Counted from the stretch's first letter, positions 9,526 through 19,339 are shown. The stretch is DNA of 64,000 nt from Sphingopyxis sp. (GCA_002733865.1 NVXM01000002.1:62001-126000); one strand, 5' to 3'. A program made the numbers and translations. The notes: a model not told the origin generated them from the sequence alone.

Positions 9526-9933
9526 CTAGCAGCTGCCAGTGCGGCGGCCCTCGGCGTAAAAAGAGAATGGCGCGTTGTTGCGGATGCCTTGCGAATGAAT
9601 CTGTACCAAAGCGCTCGATTCCTGCTTGATTTCGGTAACGCCTTGCCCGGCACCGCCGCATTTATAGCTGACCCGCAGCTTTTTCGGTGTGTTTTCGATG
9701 ATGTAACGGGTGCAGGATGTGTTGCCATGCTTGATCTGCAGCAACAGTTCGGGATTGCCCAGGCAGACTTTCTTGCCCGGCTCATCAGAGCCACGCTCCT
9801 TCAGTGTCCATTCGCCCGGCGCAAGACCGTCTAGCACCGCCATACGCGGTGTCTGAGCAGGTGCGGCGACTGCAAATCCGGCAAAAACGGCGACCGACGC
9901 GGTCATGATTTTTATGAGTTTCAGGCACTTCAT
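9526..9933 (-). CDS. small secreted protein, DUF3617-like
   Basis: The 135-residue product has a signal peptide (MKCLKLIKIM followed by an alanine-rich core and AAPAQ cleavage region near residue 26). The mature part contains LDGLAPGEWTL near its start and four cysteines, resembling the DUF3617 family of small periplasmic proteins common in sphingomonads. I chose the ATG at 9933 because the longer in-frame reading from 10059 lacks a signal-like start. It stands alone between hslO and queC, on the same strand. Function is unknown; the family name is by resemblance. Confidence 0.72.
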   Translation of the reverse strand: MKCLKLIKIMTASVAVFAGFAVAAPAQTPRMAVLDGLAPGEWTLKERGSDEPGKKVCLGNPELLLQIKHGNTSCTRYIIENTPKKLRVSYKCGGAGQGVTEIKQESSALVQIHSQGIRNNAPFSFYAEGRRTGSC

Positions 9934-10080
9934 GAAAATATTCCGTTTTCTAGGTTGGATGGACTGTATCGGGAGACTCCCGAGATACTCGGCAATTATG
10001 GCGATTATTGTCGCGAAATACGGCAATCGATAGGAATTTTTCGACACGATGGCCAGCATGTCATATTTATGACAGCGTTT

Positions 10081-10983
10081 TTAATTGTTCAGGCTGGCAC
10101 CCGTTATCACGAATGTTTTGCTGCAAAACGCACAATCAATCGCAATATTTCCCTCATCGTCGACCATGTCGTTCTTATCTTCTTTCGGGAAGCGCGCAAT
10201 CACATCCCTGATATGGTCTTCATTACACCGGCAACCCTTAATGCACGATTTACCGCTCAGAAGCCTCACTTCGTCGCTCTCGCTGAAAAGGCGCCATAGA
10301 ATCTCTTCCAGCGGCAAGGCCGTATCGGTCAGTTCTGATGCGGTGATGCTGCTGCCCATGACTTCGACATGTTCCCATTCCGGGTGGTCCAGCTGTACAT
10401 GCAGTCGCTCGCGGCCTTCCTCGCCCTCGGGCAAATGTTGCACCAACAAGCCTCCAGCGGATATCCGTCCCTGGGATTCGTCGATCGCAACGCGAATCAA
10501 AGTCGGGATCTGTTCTGACTGGAAAAAATAGGCCTGTACCGCCTCGGCCAGACTGCCGCCTTCGAGAGGAACAATCCCCTGATTGCGGCCGCGCGGTTCC
10601 GGCAGATCAAAGGTTATCGCCAGATAGCCCTTGCCGAACAGCGGCATGAGCGAGGGTTCGACCGGTTGCGCAGCGAGCCGTTCGCGATCAAAATCGACAT
10701 AGCCGCGCAGCGCGCCCTCCTTGTAGTCGCAGGCCAGCAGATTGATTATTCCCGCTTCGGTTTGCGCCTGTAGTGTCAGCTGTGACCCTTCGTCCTTTAG
10801 CAGAGCCCCCATCATGGCGGTCAGACACACGGCTTCCGCCAATAAATGCCTGATCACTGGCGGATAAGCATGCGCTGCCAAAATATCGTCGAGCGCGGGG
10901 CCGAGACGCACGACCCGCCCACGACAATTTTTTGCCGGAATCGCAAAAGACAGAATATTGTCGGTGGCAGCGCTGTCCGTCAT
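10081..10983 (-). CDS. hslO: redox-regulated chaperone Hsp33
   Basis: Hsp33 is a cytosolic holdase activated by oxidation and unfolding of its zinc-binding C-terminal domain. The redox switch is visible as GCRCNED (C-x-C) and CAFC (C-x2-C) in the last 70 residues; an extra cysteine sits just before the first pair. The ATG at 10983 shares its A with the argF stop (TGATG), so translation is coupled and I prefer it over an in-frame TTG-like start 21 bp upstream. It closes the argD-argF-hslO operon, an arrangement common in this order. Confidence 0.94.
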   Translation of the reverse strand: MTDSAATDNILSFAIPAKNCRGRVVRLGPALDDILAAHAYPPVIRHLLAEAVCLTAMMGALLKDEGSQLTLQAQTEAGIINLLACDYKEGALRGYVDFDRERLAAQPVEPSLMPLFGKGYLAITFDLPEPRGRNQGIVPLEGGSLAEAVQAYFFQSEQIPTLIRVAIDESQGRISAGGLLVQHLPEGEEGRERLHVQLDHPEWEHVEVMGSSITASELTDTALPLEEILWRLFSESDEVRLLSGKSCIKGCRCNEDHIRDVIARFPKEDKNDMVDDEGNIAIDCAFCSKTFVITGASLNN

Positions 10984-11909
10984 CAGATCTGGCCGAAACA
11001 CCATCTCAGCACAGACTTCTGCGCGTGAATCCGGTTTTCCGCTTCATCCCAGATCACCGATTGCGGACCGTCAATGACGGATGGCATCACTTCTTCCCCG
11101 CGGTGTGCCGGCAGGCAGTGGAGGAACAGAGCATCGTCCTTGGCCTTTTCCATCAACACGTCGTTGACCTGATAGGGCATCATCGCGGCAAGCTTGTTGT
11201 GGACATGTTCCTGACCCATCGAAACCCAGGTATCCGTCACCACCACGTCGGCACCGGCGACCGCTTCGTTCTCGTCCCGATAGATCGCGATATTGGAACC
11301 AGCGGCCTGTGCTGCCTTGATGAACGCCGGATCGGGATCATAGCCTTCCGGACAACCGATCCGGACATTGAATTTCATCAACCCAGCGGCCTCGACAATG
11401 CTGTTGAGAACATTGTTACCGTCACCCAGCCACGCGACCTCCAGACCCGGAAGCGATTTGCCATGCTCGACCAATGTGAGCAGGTCGGCAACGATCTGGC
11501 ATGGATGCGAGAGATCGGTCAGGCCGTTGATGACCGGTACGCTGGCATTGGACGCCATTTCCTCGATCTTTGCATGATCGTCGGTTCGGATCATGATCGC
11601 GTCACACATGCGGGACAAAACCCTTGCTGTATCAGCGACGGTTTCACCGCGCCCCAATTGCATCGAACCACTGTCCATCACGATACTCGAACCGCCGAGC
11701 TGGCGGATGCCAATATCGAAAGAAACACGGGTTCGTGTGCTGCTTTTTTCGAAGATCATCGCCAGCGCATGATCGGCAAGAGGTTTATCTGCGTCCGCTT
11801 TGCCCTTGGGCCAGTCTGCGCGCGCCGTCTTGCGATCAATCGCATCGGCGATCATTGCTGCAATCGCATCTCCGCCCGCGTCCGAGAGATTGAGAAAATG
11901 CCGGGTCAT
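10983..11909 (-). CDS. argF: ornithine carbamoyltransferase, anabolic
   Basis: Forms citrulline from ornithine and carbamoyl phosphate in arginine synthesis. The carbamoyl-phosphate site SSTRTR (S57-R61 region), the HPCQ motif and the ornithine-loop [11 protein letters not shown] are all present in a 308-residue protein. The start overlaps the argD stop by 4 bp (ATGA) and the stop overlaps the hslO start by 1 bp. Position next to argD supports a biosynthetic rather than catabolic (arcB) role. Confidence 0.96.
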   Translation of the reverse strand: MTRHFLNLSDAGGDAIAAMIADAIDRKTARADWPKGKADADKPLADHALAMIFEKSSTRTRVSFDIGIRQLGGSSIVMDSGSMQLGRGETVADTARVLSRMCDAIMIRTDDHAKIEEMASNASVPVINGLTDLSHPCQIVADLLTLVEHGKSLPGLEVAWLGDGNNVLNSIVEAAGLMKFNVRIGCPEGYDPDPAFIKAAQAAGSNIAIYRDENEAVAGADVVVTDTWVSMGQEHVHNKLAAMMPYQVNDVLMEKAKDDALFLHCLPAHRGEEVMPSVIDGPQSVIWDEAENRIHAQKSVLRWCFGQI

Positions 11910-13090
11910 GATTCGGGAGCCTGATAATCTGCGGCACCGGCAGAGAGTTTCTCGATGAAGGTCGCGATGTGGCTGTCGTCGATATTCAGCGGCGGCAAGA
12001 CCCGCAGCGTATTGTCGCCAGCGGCCACCGTCAGCAGACCGTGATTGTCGCGGAGATGGGCAACAAACGACCGCGTTTCCTGCTTCATCATCACGCCCAG
12101 CATCAGTCCCTTGCCGCGAACGCCGATAAACAGCTCCGGATAATTGCCGATAAATTGTTCAATTGCCGCGCGCAGCTTTTCCCCGGTCGAGCGGACATTG
12201 GCGAGAAATTCATCGTTGGCCACAATGTCCCATACCGCATTGCCGGCGGCCATCGCCAGCGGATTACCGCCATAAGTGGAGCCATGGGTGCCGGGCACCA
12301 TACCGCGTGCGGCTTCTTCGGTGGCCAGGCAGGCGCCCAGCGGAAAGCCTCCGCCAATTCCCTTTGCGGATGCGACGATGTCCGGTTTGATGTCGTACAG
12401 TTCATGTGCGTAAAGCGCGCCGGTCCGGGCGACGCCGCACTGGACTTCATCGAGGACCAGCAGAATGCCATGCTCGTCGGCGAGATCGCGCAGACCTTGC
12501 ATGAATTCTTCCGAAGCAGGGCGAACGCCGCCTTCGCCCTGAATGGGCTCGACCATGAACGCTGCGGTTTTGTCACTGATCGCGGCTTTGGCACCTTCCA
12601 GATCGTCAAATTCGACATATTTGAAACCATCGAGCAGCGGCGAAAAACCGTGATGCATTTTTTCCTGATTGGATGCGGAGATCGTCGCCATGGTCCGACC
12701 ATGGAAAGCATTCTTGAAGGTGATGATCTCGAACCGGTCGCTGCCTGCCGACTGATGATAGGCGCGCGCTGTCTTGATCGCGCACTCAACCGCTTCGGCA
12801 CCGCTGTTGGTGAAGAACACGGTATCGGCAAAGGTCGTATCGACCAGCCGTTGCGCGAAACTTTCTCCCTGCGGGCTGCCATAGAGATTGGATACATGCA
12901 TCAGGGTCGCGGCCTGATCCTGGATCGCCTTGGTCAGATGCGGATGGCCGTGTCCGAGCAGGTTGACCGCGATACCGCTGGCAAAGTCCAGCGCCCGGCT
13001 TCCGTCTTCGGAAATCAGCCACGCCCCCTCGCCTCGCACCGGACGAAAACCACAACGCGGGTACACGGGCATTAATGGGGTAATCGACAT
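11906..13090 (-). CDS. argD: acetylornithine/succinyldiaminopimelate aminotransferase
   Basis: PLP-dependent class III aminotransferase converting N-acetylglutamate semialdehyde to N-acetylornithine; family members often also serve the lysine pathway. The PLP-lysine motif is seen in [16 protein letters not shown], with FHGRTMATI and [12 protein letters not shown] upstream. The ATG at 13090 gives 394 residues and has a GAAAGGAAG ribosome site. An in-frame ATG at 13147 would add 19 residues encoded by the leader hairpin itself. First gene of argD-argF-hslO; a promoter and a terminator-like hairpin lie in its leader. Confidence 0.95.
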   Translation of the reverse strand: MSITPLMPVYPRCGFRPVRGEGAWLISEDGSRALDFASGIAVNLLGHGHPHLTKAIQDQAATLMHVSNLYGSPQGESFAQRLVDTTFADTVFFTNSGAEAVECAIKTARAYHQSAGSDRFEIITFKNAFHGRTMATISASNQEKMHHGFSPLLDGFKYVEFDDLEGAKAAISDKTAAFMVEPIQGEGGVRPASEEFMQGLRDLADEHGILLVLDEVQCGVARTGALYAHELYDIKPDIVASAKGIGGGFPLGACLATEEAARGMVPGTHGSTYGGNPLAMAAGNAVWDIVANDEFLANVRSTGEKLRAAIEQFIGNYPELFIGVRGKGLMLGVMMKQETRSFVAHLRDNHGLLTVAAGDNTLRVLPPLNIDDSHIATFIEKLSAGAADYQAPES

Positions 13091-13109
13091 GATCGGCTTC
13101 CTTTCTCGG

Positions 13110-13140
13110 AAAACAGAAAAGGCGACCCGACTGGTCGCCT
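13110..13140 (-). terminator. terminator-like hairpin in the argD leader, possible attenuator
   Basis: On the minus strand an 8-bp stem (GGCGACC, 13139-13133, with GGTCGCC, 13127-13121, plus one A-T pair) and a 5-base loop is followed directly by TTTTCTGTTTT. It lies between a good promoter and the argD ATG, so it is inside the operon's own leader. It could instead terminate read-through from the upstream minus-strand gene. Confidence 0.6.
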
Positions 13141-13156
13141 CCAACATAGGACGAGC

Positions 13157-13185
13157 CTTATATGCGCGTTGATCAAGCCGGTCAA
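13157..13185 (-). promoter_or_regulatory. predicted sigma-70 promoter of argD-argF-hslO
   Basis: Minus strand TTGACC (13185-13180), 17-base spacer, TATAAG (13162-13157). The expected start of transcription is near 13150, giving a leader of about 60 nt that contains the hairpin. Confidence 0.65.
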
Positions 13186-13312
13186 TCGCTGGAGCTATTC
13201 TGCGTGTTTTGGGGAGCGTTGAGCGGAGTTATTGATCGAATTGGTCGCAGAGACCGGGTCAATTCGTCTCGCCGGTCATGGACTTTCGGACATTGCGCCT
13301 CCGACGCAATAG

Positions 13313-13687
13313 CTATCCCAGCCTGGCTTTGGCAGCTTCCCAATTCTGACCGTCGAAGGCCACCATAGTCGGGTTCAATCCATGGCCCTGGTCGAGACAG
13401 TCAATGTTAATGCTCCAGCAATCCGGGTGCGAGCGGGGCTGGTAATAGCTTTTGACTCCGCAATGCCGGCAGAACAGATGATCGGCCTGTCGGCTGCCAA
13501 ATTTGTAGCTGGTGAGATCGGATAAGCCGCTCAGCAAATTAAAATCGCCGTGCGGAACGATCAGATGCACGAAGCCAGTCCGCGCGCAGATCGAGCAATT
13601 GCAATCAAGCAACGCAGGCTGGTTTTCAACTGTGGCCGCAAAGCGGACGGCGCCGCAGTGACAACCGCCGGTTATGTCAGTCTTCAT
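13313..13687 (-). CDS. GFA-family (CENP-V/Mss4-fold) zinc protein
   Basis: A 124-residue protein of the family named after glutathione-dependent formaldehyde-activating enzyme. Zinc-binding motifs are clear: GGCHCGAVRF at the N terminus, CNCSIC near residue 30, and CRHCGVKSYY near residue 75. Most members are not proven formaldehyde enzymes and the substrate is unknown. Its start overlaps the stop of the GDYXXLXY gene by 4 bp, forming an apparent three-gene unit with the DUF2157 gene. Confidence 0.85.
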   Translation of the reverse strand: MKTDITGGCHCGAVRFAATVENQPALLDCNCSICARTGFVHLIVPHGDFNLLSGLSDLTSYKFGSRQADHLFCRHCGVKSYYQPRSHPDCWSINIDCLDQGHGLNPTMVAFDGQNWEAAKARLG

Positions 13688-14235
13688 TCTGCATCCTCAG
13701 GATCGGGAGTTTCAGGGTCCCGGGATTGAAAGTCCAGGGACAGCGGAGTGATGAAGCCATCGTTGTTGACCCGTATCCTCACGATGCCCTGCAACTTCGA
13801 ATCTCTCAGCTTTGCTTGATAAACACCTGCAGCGGTCTGTGGAACATAGATGCGGTCTCGTATCAAGCCATTGCCGCCTTCCTCGCTCCAAGGATTCACT
13901 TTTACGATCGAATCGCAGTCAGCAGCCGACAACAGATCAGCGTTTGCCTTCATCCGGACGGAAACGCTTGTGATTTTTGGAGGGCTGCCAATGATGCAAA
14001 GGCTGGTCCCTGATCCTGACCAGGTCGGGACCGTATCAGCCTCAAGGACGGGCCAGTCATAGCGAAACTGGACATAGTGGCCGCGCAGCAAATCGCGCGG
14101 ATCGTAGCCTGCAATCGGCACATCCCAAACGGTTCCCTGATCCGATTCCCGGTCTGTCAGTATCCAGATCAAACCCAGACCAAGAATCGGCAACAGCAAC
14201 GCAGCGGGCAGAGAAAATTGTCGGTAGCGGTTCAT
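13684..14235 (-). CDS. GDYXXLXY-domain membrane-anchored protein
   Basis: The 183-residue product has one N-terminal membrane segment (about residues 8-28) and the family signature region YDPRDLLRGHYVQFRYDW just after it, typical of the GDYXXLXY family, here with a degenerate form of the name-giving motif. The rest is predicted periplasmic and ends in a Pro/Asp/Glu tail. This family is regularly found next to DUF2157 membrane proteins, as here, with 4-bp overlaps on both sides. Function unknown. Confidence 0.82.
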   Translation of the reverse strand: MNRYRQFSLPAALLLPILGLGLIWILTDRESDQGTVWDVPIAGYDPRDLLRGHYVQFRYDWPVLEADTVPTWSGSGTSLCIIGSPPKITSVSVRMKANADLLSAADCDSIVKVNPWSEEGGNGLIRDRIYVPQTAAGVYQAKLRDSKLQGIVRIRVNNDGFITPLSLDFQSRDPETPDPEDAE

Positions 14236-15455
14236 GAATGTGGCCCGTCTTCATTCTTTGCTGCACTCGATGTTTTTACGGGAGCGAAAGCTTTTGAAAA
14301 GCGATAGGCAATTATGGCAATGCCGATTGTGATCACGCCCGCCATTATCAGCCCCAGCCCGCTGCTTAAAAGATCGGCGGCAAGTTCGAAGCTCAAGGCG
14401 ATCAGCCGCAGCGCAATAATCGCGACAACGACCTGGAATATATTGCGCCATTCGGAGCGTGCCGCGCTCCAGCCAACCGCAGCCCAAAATGCCATAAACA
14501 ATATCGCATTGCTTACCGGTTCAGTGGAATCCATAAGGCTGCTGACAAGATTGATCACGGCAGCAGCGATCAGAATGGCGACCACGCTAACGCCGATATT
14601 GGTGCGATTAGAGGTCCAGACCAACCAGGCAGCGGCGCACCACAGGCCCAACTGGATAGCTGTTATAAGGATGGGGTCGCTGCCTGATCCAATAACACCG
14701 CCTGATTCAATTCCATCAGCTATCAGTTTGAGAGAAACCCATGCGACGAAGGCTGCCAGCGCAAATTGCTCCGTCTGGATCCAGAACGCGTCACGCGAGC
14801 TAAGTCGTCGGCCAAATACGCCGATGAGCAACGCAAAAACGGGCAAACTGGCAATAGCCGCAACATAAAGCGAAGGCGGCTGACCGCCTTGCTCGGCATA
14901 CCAGCCCCAGTGCGCGATACCGGTGCCCAGCAATGCGACAATCCAGAGCAATGAAATTAGCCAGCCTCGACCAGCCAGCATCAGCAGTGGCGAGAATAGC
15001 AGCAGCCAGGTTGCCATTGGCTTCCACAAAGGCGAACTTGTTTGATAGACTTGTCCCAAATGACCGAAAAATGTCGCTCCGAGGACTGCCAGAATGAAAA
15101 GCAACACATCCTTCAGATAGAGCCCGAGAAAGCTATTGCGCGGTTGCAACAGATAGATCGCTCCAGCTATCGCAACAATCGACAACCCATGTACGGAGAG
15201 CCGGACCATTCCCGGAATTGCATCCCAGTTGGCCGCGACCAGCGATACAATGCCAAGACCGATCGCCAAAGCCCCGAGTCCGATCAAAGACCAGAGGCCA
15301 ATGGGCCGGGATCGGTCGGCTTCGTACTCACGGATCCGCCGTGCAGTGTTCGCGTCGATCAGACCAGCGTCCAGCCAAATATCGATTTTTTTGTCAGACA
15401 ATTCCTGATCCCCGTTGCGCCCCAAAGAGCTAGGCGCGACTGATGGCGATGGCAA
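14232..15455 (-). CDS. DUF2157 multi-pass membrane protein
   Basis: The N-terminal cytosolic part (SDKKIDIWLDAGLIDANTARRIREYE) is the DUF2157 signature, followed by about ten hydrophobic segments from residue 55 to the C terminus. No catalytic motif is visible. The open frame begins with a TTG at 15455; another TTG at 15401 preceded by a GGGGA-like site would also keep the domain, so the start is uncertain. It leads the unit DUF2157-GDYXXLXY-GFA. Function unknown. Confidence 0.8.
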   Translation of the reverse strand: MPSPSVAPSSLGRNGDQELSDKKIDIWLDAGLIDANTARRIREYEADRSRPIGLWSLIGLGALAIGLGIVSLVAANWDAIPGMVRLSVHGLSIVAIAGAIYLLQPRNSFLGLYLKDVLLFILAVLGATFFGHLGQVYQTSSPLWKPMATWLLLFSPLLMLAGRGWLISLLWIVALLGTGIAHWGWYAEQGGQPPSLYVAAIASLPVFALLIGVFGRRLSSRDAFWIQTEQFALAAFVAWVSLKLIADGIESGGVIGSGSDPILITAIQLGLWCAAAWLVWTSNRTNIGVSVVAILIAAAVINLVSSLMDSTEPVSNAILFMAFWAAVGWSAARSEWRNIFQVVVAIIALRLIALSFELAADLLSSGLGLIMAGVITIGIAIIAYRFSKAFAPVKTSSAAKNEDGPHS

Positions 15456-15494
15456 GTTCAGTGCTTTACAGACGGGTCCGGTCGCGTAGCCGGC

Positions 15495-15935
15495 TTAATC
15501 TCTGACCTCGGTTGTGTGAATGTCGATTCTGTTTTCCAACGTTCTATGAACCGGGCATTTTTCCGCAATCTCAAGAAGATTTTGGCGCTGCGCATCGCTG
15601 AGATTGCCGTACAAAGTAATCGAGCGGTCAATCACATCAATGCGGTTGTCCTCGTTATTGCAGGTGCTGCAATCGTCGACATGCTCGCGGCTGTGCTCCA
15701 GCACGATATAAACCGATTCCAGGGGAATGCCTTTCCGGTCGGCGTACATTTTCATCGTCATTGATGTGCAAGTCCCCAATGCCGCCAGCAGCAGGTCATA
15801 GGGCGATGGCCCACTATCAGCGCCGCCGAATGACACGGGTTCATCCGCGAGAAAAACATGCTCGCCGACCCGCACCGTTTGCTGGAACCTTCCGCTGCCG
15901 GTTTCGACAGAGACGAGCGATGGATTGGTCGCCAT
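15495..15935 (-). CDS. OsmC-family protein
   Basis: OsmC/Ohr-fold thiol peroxidase-like protein of 146 residues. Two redox cysteines are seen in the usual context, LAALGTCTSMTMKMYADRKG near residue 58 and AEKCPVHRTLENRI near residue 125. The arrangement fits the YhfA/OsmC-like branch; whether it reduces organic hydroperoxides here is not shown. It begins 2 bp after the glmS stop, so it is likely co-transcribed with glmS. Confidence 0.88.
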   Translation of the reverse strand: MATNPSLVSVETGSGRFQQTVRVGEHVFLADEPVSFGGADSGPSPYDLLLAALGTCTSMTMKMYADRKGIPLESVYIVLEHSREHVDDCSTCNNEDNRIDVIDRSITLYGNLSDAQRQNLLEIAEKCPVHRTLENRIDIHTTEVRD

Positions 15936-15937
15936 CG

Positions 15938-17761
15938 CTATTCCACCGTAACCGATTTGGCCAGGTTGCGGGGCTGATCCACATCCGTCCCTTTGGCCAC
16001 GGCAACATGATAAGCGAGCAACTGGACCGGTACCGCGTAGACAAGCGGCGCGATCAATGGGTGGACTTTTGGCATTTCGATGGTTGCCATGCAGCCATCG
16101 CCAGCTTCCGCCAAGCCATCAGCATCCGAGATCAGCACCACCTTGCCGCCGCGGGCCATGACTTCCTGCATATTGGATACGGTCTTCTCGAACAACGGTC
16201 CGGATGGCGCCAGCACGATAACCGGTACGGCCTCGTCGATTAACGCGATCGGACCATGTTTCATTTCGCCCGATGCATAGCCTTCGGCATGAATATAGCT
16301 GATTTCCTTGAGCTTGAGCGCTCCTTCCAGCGCCAGAGGATAGTCCGGCCCCCGGCCCAGATAGAGCACATCGCGGGCGGGCGCGATCAGATGGGCCATC
16401 GCCGCTATTTCCTCGTCATGATCCAGCGCGGCATTGAGCGCAGCCGGAGCTTCCGTCAAATGCCGCACAATCTCGCGCTCTTCCGCACGTGTCATCTGAT
16501 CCTTGACGACAGCAAGATGGGCAGCGAGCGCGGCGAGGACCGCGAGCTGGCAGGAAAAGGCTTTGGTCGATGCCACACCGATTTCAGGGCCAGCATGGGT
16601 AGGCAACAAAAGATCGGCTTCCCTTGCCATGCTGCTAGTAGGGACGTTGACAACGACAGCAATTTTCTGCCCGTTTTCTTTCGAGTGGCGAAGCGCTGCC
16701 AGCGTATCGGCGGTCTCGCCGGATTGGGAGATAAACAGCGCCAGTCCGCCATCCTCAAACACCGGGTCACGGTACCGAAACTCGGATGCAAAATCCAGAT
16801 CCACCGGCACCCGCGCAAAGGTTTCAAACCAATATTTGGCGACCATGCCGGCGTAGTAGCTGGTACCGCAGGCGACAATCGTGATGCGCCTGATATCGCG
16901 CAGGTCGAAATCCATTTGCGGCAGGGCCACCTGCTGTTCGAGCGGTCTGATATAGCTTCCCAGGGTCTGTGCGACGACGGTTGGCTGCTCGAAAATCTCC
17001 TTCTGCATGAAATGGCGGTAATTGCCTTTTTCAATCGTCGCGGCAGAAACGCCGGAGGTTGATATTTCACGCTCCACTGCGGCATTGTCTTTATCGTAAA
17101 TCGCCGCGCGATCGCGCGTAATAACCACCCAGTCTCCCTCTTCGAGATAGGCAATTTTCTGAGTGAGCGGCGCGAGCGCCAAGGCATCAGACCCAAGATA
17201 CATTTCGTCGTCGCCATATCCGACCACTAAAGGTGAACCCAGACGCGCGCCGATCAGCAGGTCCGGATGCGAACGGAAGGCAATCGCGAGTGCAAAAGCC
17301 CCTCGCAGTTGCGGCAATACCGCCTGGACGGCCTCTTGCGGAGATTTTCCATTTTCAACCTGCTCGCTGATGAGATGCGCAACGACTTCGGTGTCGGTCT
17401 CACTTTCGAATGATCGTCCGCGGGCAGTCAATTCTTCTCGGAGGCTCCTGAAATTTTCGATAATGCCATTGTGTACCAGAGCCACTTCGCCGGTTGCATG
17501 GGGATGCGCGTTGCTCGTTGTCGGCGCGCCATGCGTCGCCCAGCGCGTGTGGGCGATGCCGACCTTGCCGGCGGCATCGTCGGTCTTCAGCACGGCTACC
17601 AAATTGGCGAGCTTGCCCTCTGCCCGGCGCCGGATCAGCCGGCCGTCATCGACTGTGCAGACGCCAGCGCTGTCATAGCCGCGATATTCCATACGCTTCA
17701 GGCCGTCGACCAATCGATCCGAGACGGGTGACGTACCAACAATTCCAATGATTCCGCACAT
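15938..17761 (-). CDS. glmS: glutamine-fructose-6-phosphate aminotransferase (isomerizing)
   Basis: Makes glucosamine 6-phosphate, the first step of UDP-GlcNAc synthesis. The N-terminal glutamine amidotransferase domain has the catalytic Cys2 (MCGIIGIVG) and the residues GYDSAG and RWATHG. Two SIS domains follow (about 280-420 and 450-590), with ISQSGETADTLAAL, and the C terminus ends in NLAKSVTVE as usual. Length 607 residues matches the family. The 234-bp leader shows no recognisable glmS ribozyme. glmU, the pathway's last enzyme, lies just upstream on the same strand. Confidence 0.97.
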   Translation of the reverse strand: MCGIIGIVGTSPVSDRLVDGLKRMEYRGYDSAGVCTVDDGRLIRRRAEGKLANLVAVLKTDDAAGKVGIAHTRWATHGAPTTSNAHPHATGEVALVHNGIIENFRSLREELTARGRSFESETDTEVVAHLISEQVENGKSPQEAVQAVLPQLRGAFALAIAFRSHPDLLIGARLGSPLVVGYGDDEMYLGSDALALAPLTQKIAYLEEGDWVVITRDRAAIYDKDNAAVEREISTSGVSAATIEKGNYRHFMQKEIFEQPTVVAQTLGSYIRPLEQQVALPQMDFDLRDIRRITIVACGTSYYAGMVAKYWFETFARVPVDLDFASEFRYRDPVFEDGGLALFISQSGETADTLAALRHSKENGQKIAVVVNVPTSSMAREADLLLPTHAGPEIGVASTKAFSCQLAVLAALAAHLAVVKDQMTRAEEREIVRHLTEAPAALNAALDHDEEIAAMAHLIAPARDVLYLGRGPDYPLALEGALKLKEISYIHAEGYASGEMKHGPIALIDEAVPVIVLAPSGPLFEKTVSNMQEVMARGGKVVLISDADGLAEAGDGCMATIEMPKVHPLIAPLVYAVPVQLLAYHVAVAKGTDVDQPRNLAKSVTVE

Positions 17762-17995
17762 GGTTTTCGGGCTTTCTGATTCTATTCGAGTCTACAATCT
17801 ATCCGGATTTTCGGTATGTTAGCAGAGAAATTCTTAAAATCCCGATTAACCCACATGGCGCCAGTCGATCGCGCGGGTTCGGGACCGTCCAAGTTCACGA
17901 ATTCTATTTGCAACCAGCGAACGGCATCTGATCCAGCCGACGGATTTTGATGCCTTCGAACGATGATCTTGCGTGCAGAAACCGTTTTCTGTTGG

Positions 17996-19339
17996 TCAGC
18001 CCTTTTTCTTCAACATCGCGTCGCGAAATTTCGTCGCCCAACCGGCTTTGAAAGTCTGCTGCGCTCTGACCAGCGCCAGATCACCGGCAGCGACATTCTT
18101 GGTGAGCGTGGCCCCTGCCCCAACGATCGCGCCATCGCCGATTGTCACCGGTGCCACCAGCGCGCTGTTGGAGCCGATAAAGGCACCCTTGCCAATGACG
18201 GTTTTATATTTGAAATAGCCGTCATAGTTGCAGGTTATGGTCCCGGCGCCGATATTGGCGCCCTCCCCGACTTCAGCGTCACCGAGATAGGTCAGGTGGC
18301 TGGCTTTCGCCCCTTTGCCAAGGGTCGCCTTTTTCATTTCAACGAAATTGCCGACCTTGGCCCCTTCTTCCAATATCGCGCCGGGGCGCAGACGGGCAAA
18401 GGGGCCAACGCTGGCGTTGGGGCCGATCGTCGCACCGGCGATATGGCTATGTCCGAAAATCTTGGCGCCAGAGGCGATAGAAACACCCGGACCAAAAATC
18501 ACGTTGGGTTCAACAAGAACATCCGAAGATATCTCGGTGTCGTGCGAGAACCAGACGGTTTCCGGTGCAATCAGGCTGACGCCATCGGCCATGGCCTGCG
18601 CGCGCCGGCGGGTCTGCCATGTATTTTCAACCGACGCGAGTTCAGCCCTGCTGTTAACGCCGGCTACCTCGGCAGGATCAGCCACTTCGATCACAGCGCT
18701 TTTTTGGCCGGGCAGCATCACGATATCCGGCAAATAATATTCGCCTGCCGCATTGTCATTGCTGATCTGGTCCAGCAGGATGAACAGGTCGGTAGAGCGC
18801 GCCGCCATCAAACCGCTGTTGCAAAGATCTACCCGGCGCTCTGCATCGCTGGCATCTTTAAATTCCACCATTTTCTCGATTTCGCTCTGATCATCGGCGA
18901 TGATCCGGCCATAGGCGGCGGCGTCATCGGGACGGAAGCCGAGCACGACGGCTCTCGGGTCCGTGCCATTGTTTAGCCGGAAAATCATATCGCGCATGGT
19001 ATCGGCGCTGACCATCGGAACGTCACCATAGAGGATAAGGATATCGCCCGCGAAACCGCGCAACGCATCATGCGCCTGGGCGACTGCGTGGCCGGTTCCG
19101 AGTTGTTCGTCCTGCACAGCAATCGCGACATCACGGCCTTCAACACTTGCTTCAATCTGCTCACGCCGCGCGCCGACAACAATCACAGTCCGCTCGACAC
19201 CGATCGAATCAACGGTATCGAGCAAATGATGCAGCATCGGCTTGCCGGCAATCGGGTGCAGTACCTTGTGCGTTTCTGATTTCATTCTCGTGCCTTGTCC
19301 TGCGGCCAGGATGATTGCGGCGAGCGGGCGATCTGTCAT
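17996..19339 (-). CDS. glmU: bifunctional N-acetylglucosamine-1-phosphate uridyltransferase / glucosamine-1-phosphate acetyltransferase
   Basis: Last two steps of UDP-GlcNAc synthesis for peptidoglycan and lipid A. The N-terminal pyrophosphorylase domain has the nucleotide-binding LAAGQGTRMKS at residues 12-22; the C-terminal left-handed beta-helix domain has hexapeptide repeats from about residue 250. Length 447 is typical. A GGAG site precedes the ATG. Its 5' flank is the end of the nucleotidyltransferase gene 112 bp away on the same strand, so it may share that transcript or have its own promoter. Confidence 0.96.
   Translation of the reverse strand: MTDRPLAAIILAAGQGTRMKSETHKVLHPIAGKPMLHHLLDTVDSIGVERTVIVVGARREQIEASVEGRDVAIAVQDEQLGTGHAVAQAHDALRGFAGDILILYGDVPMVSADTMRDMIFRLNNGTDPRAVVLGFRPDDAAAYGRIIADDQSEIEKMVEFKDASDAERRVDLCNSGLMAARSTDLFILLDQISNDNAAGEYYLPDIVMLPGQKSAVIEVADPAEVAGVNSRAELASVENTWQTRRRAQAMADGVSLIAPETVWFSHDTEISSDVLVEPNVIFGPGVSIASGAKIFGHSHIAGATIGPNASVGPFARLRPGAILEEGAKVGNFVEMKKATLGKGAKASHLTYLGDAEVGEGANIGAGTITCNYDGYFKYKTVIGKGAFIGSNSALVAPVTIGDGAIVGAGATLTKNVAAGDLALVRAQQTFKAGWATKFRDAMLKKKG

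Noticed and set aside
17762..17995. Possible glmS ribozyme in the glmS leader
   Set aside because: No characteristic ribozyme core is visible, and the class is mainly found in Gram-positive bacteria.
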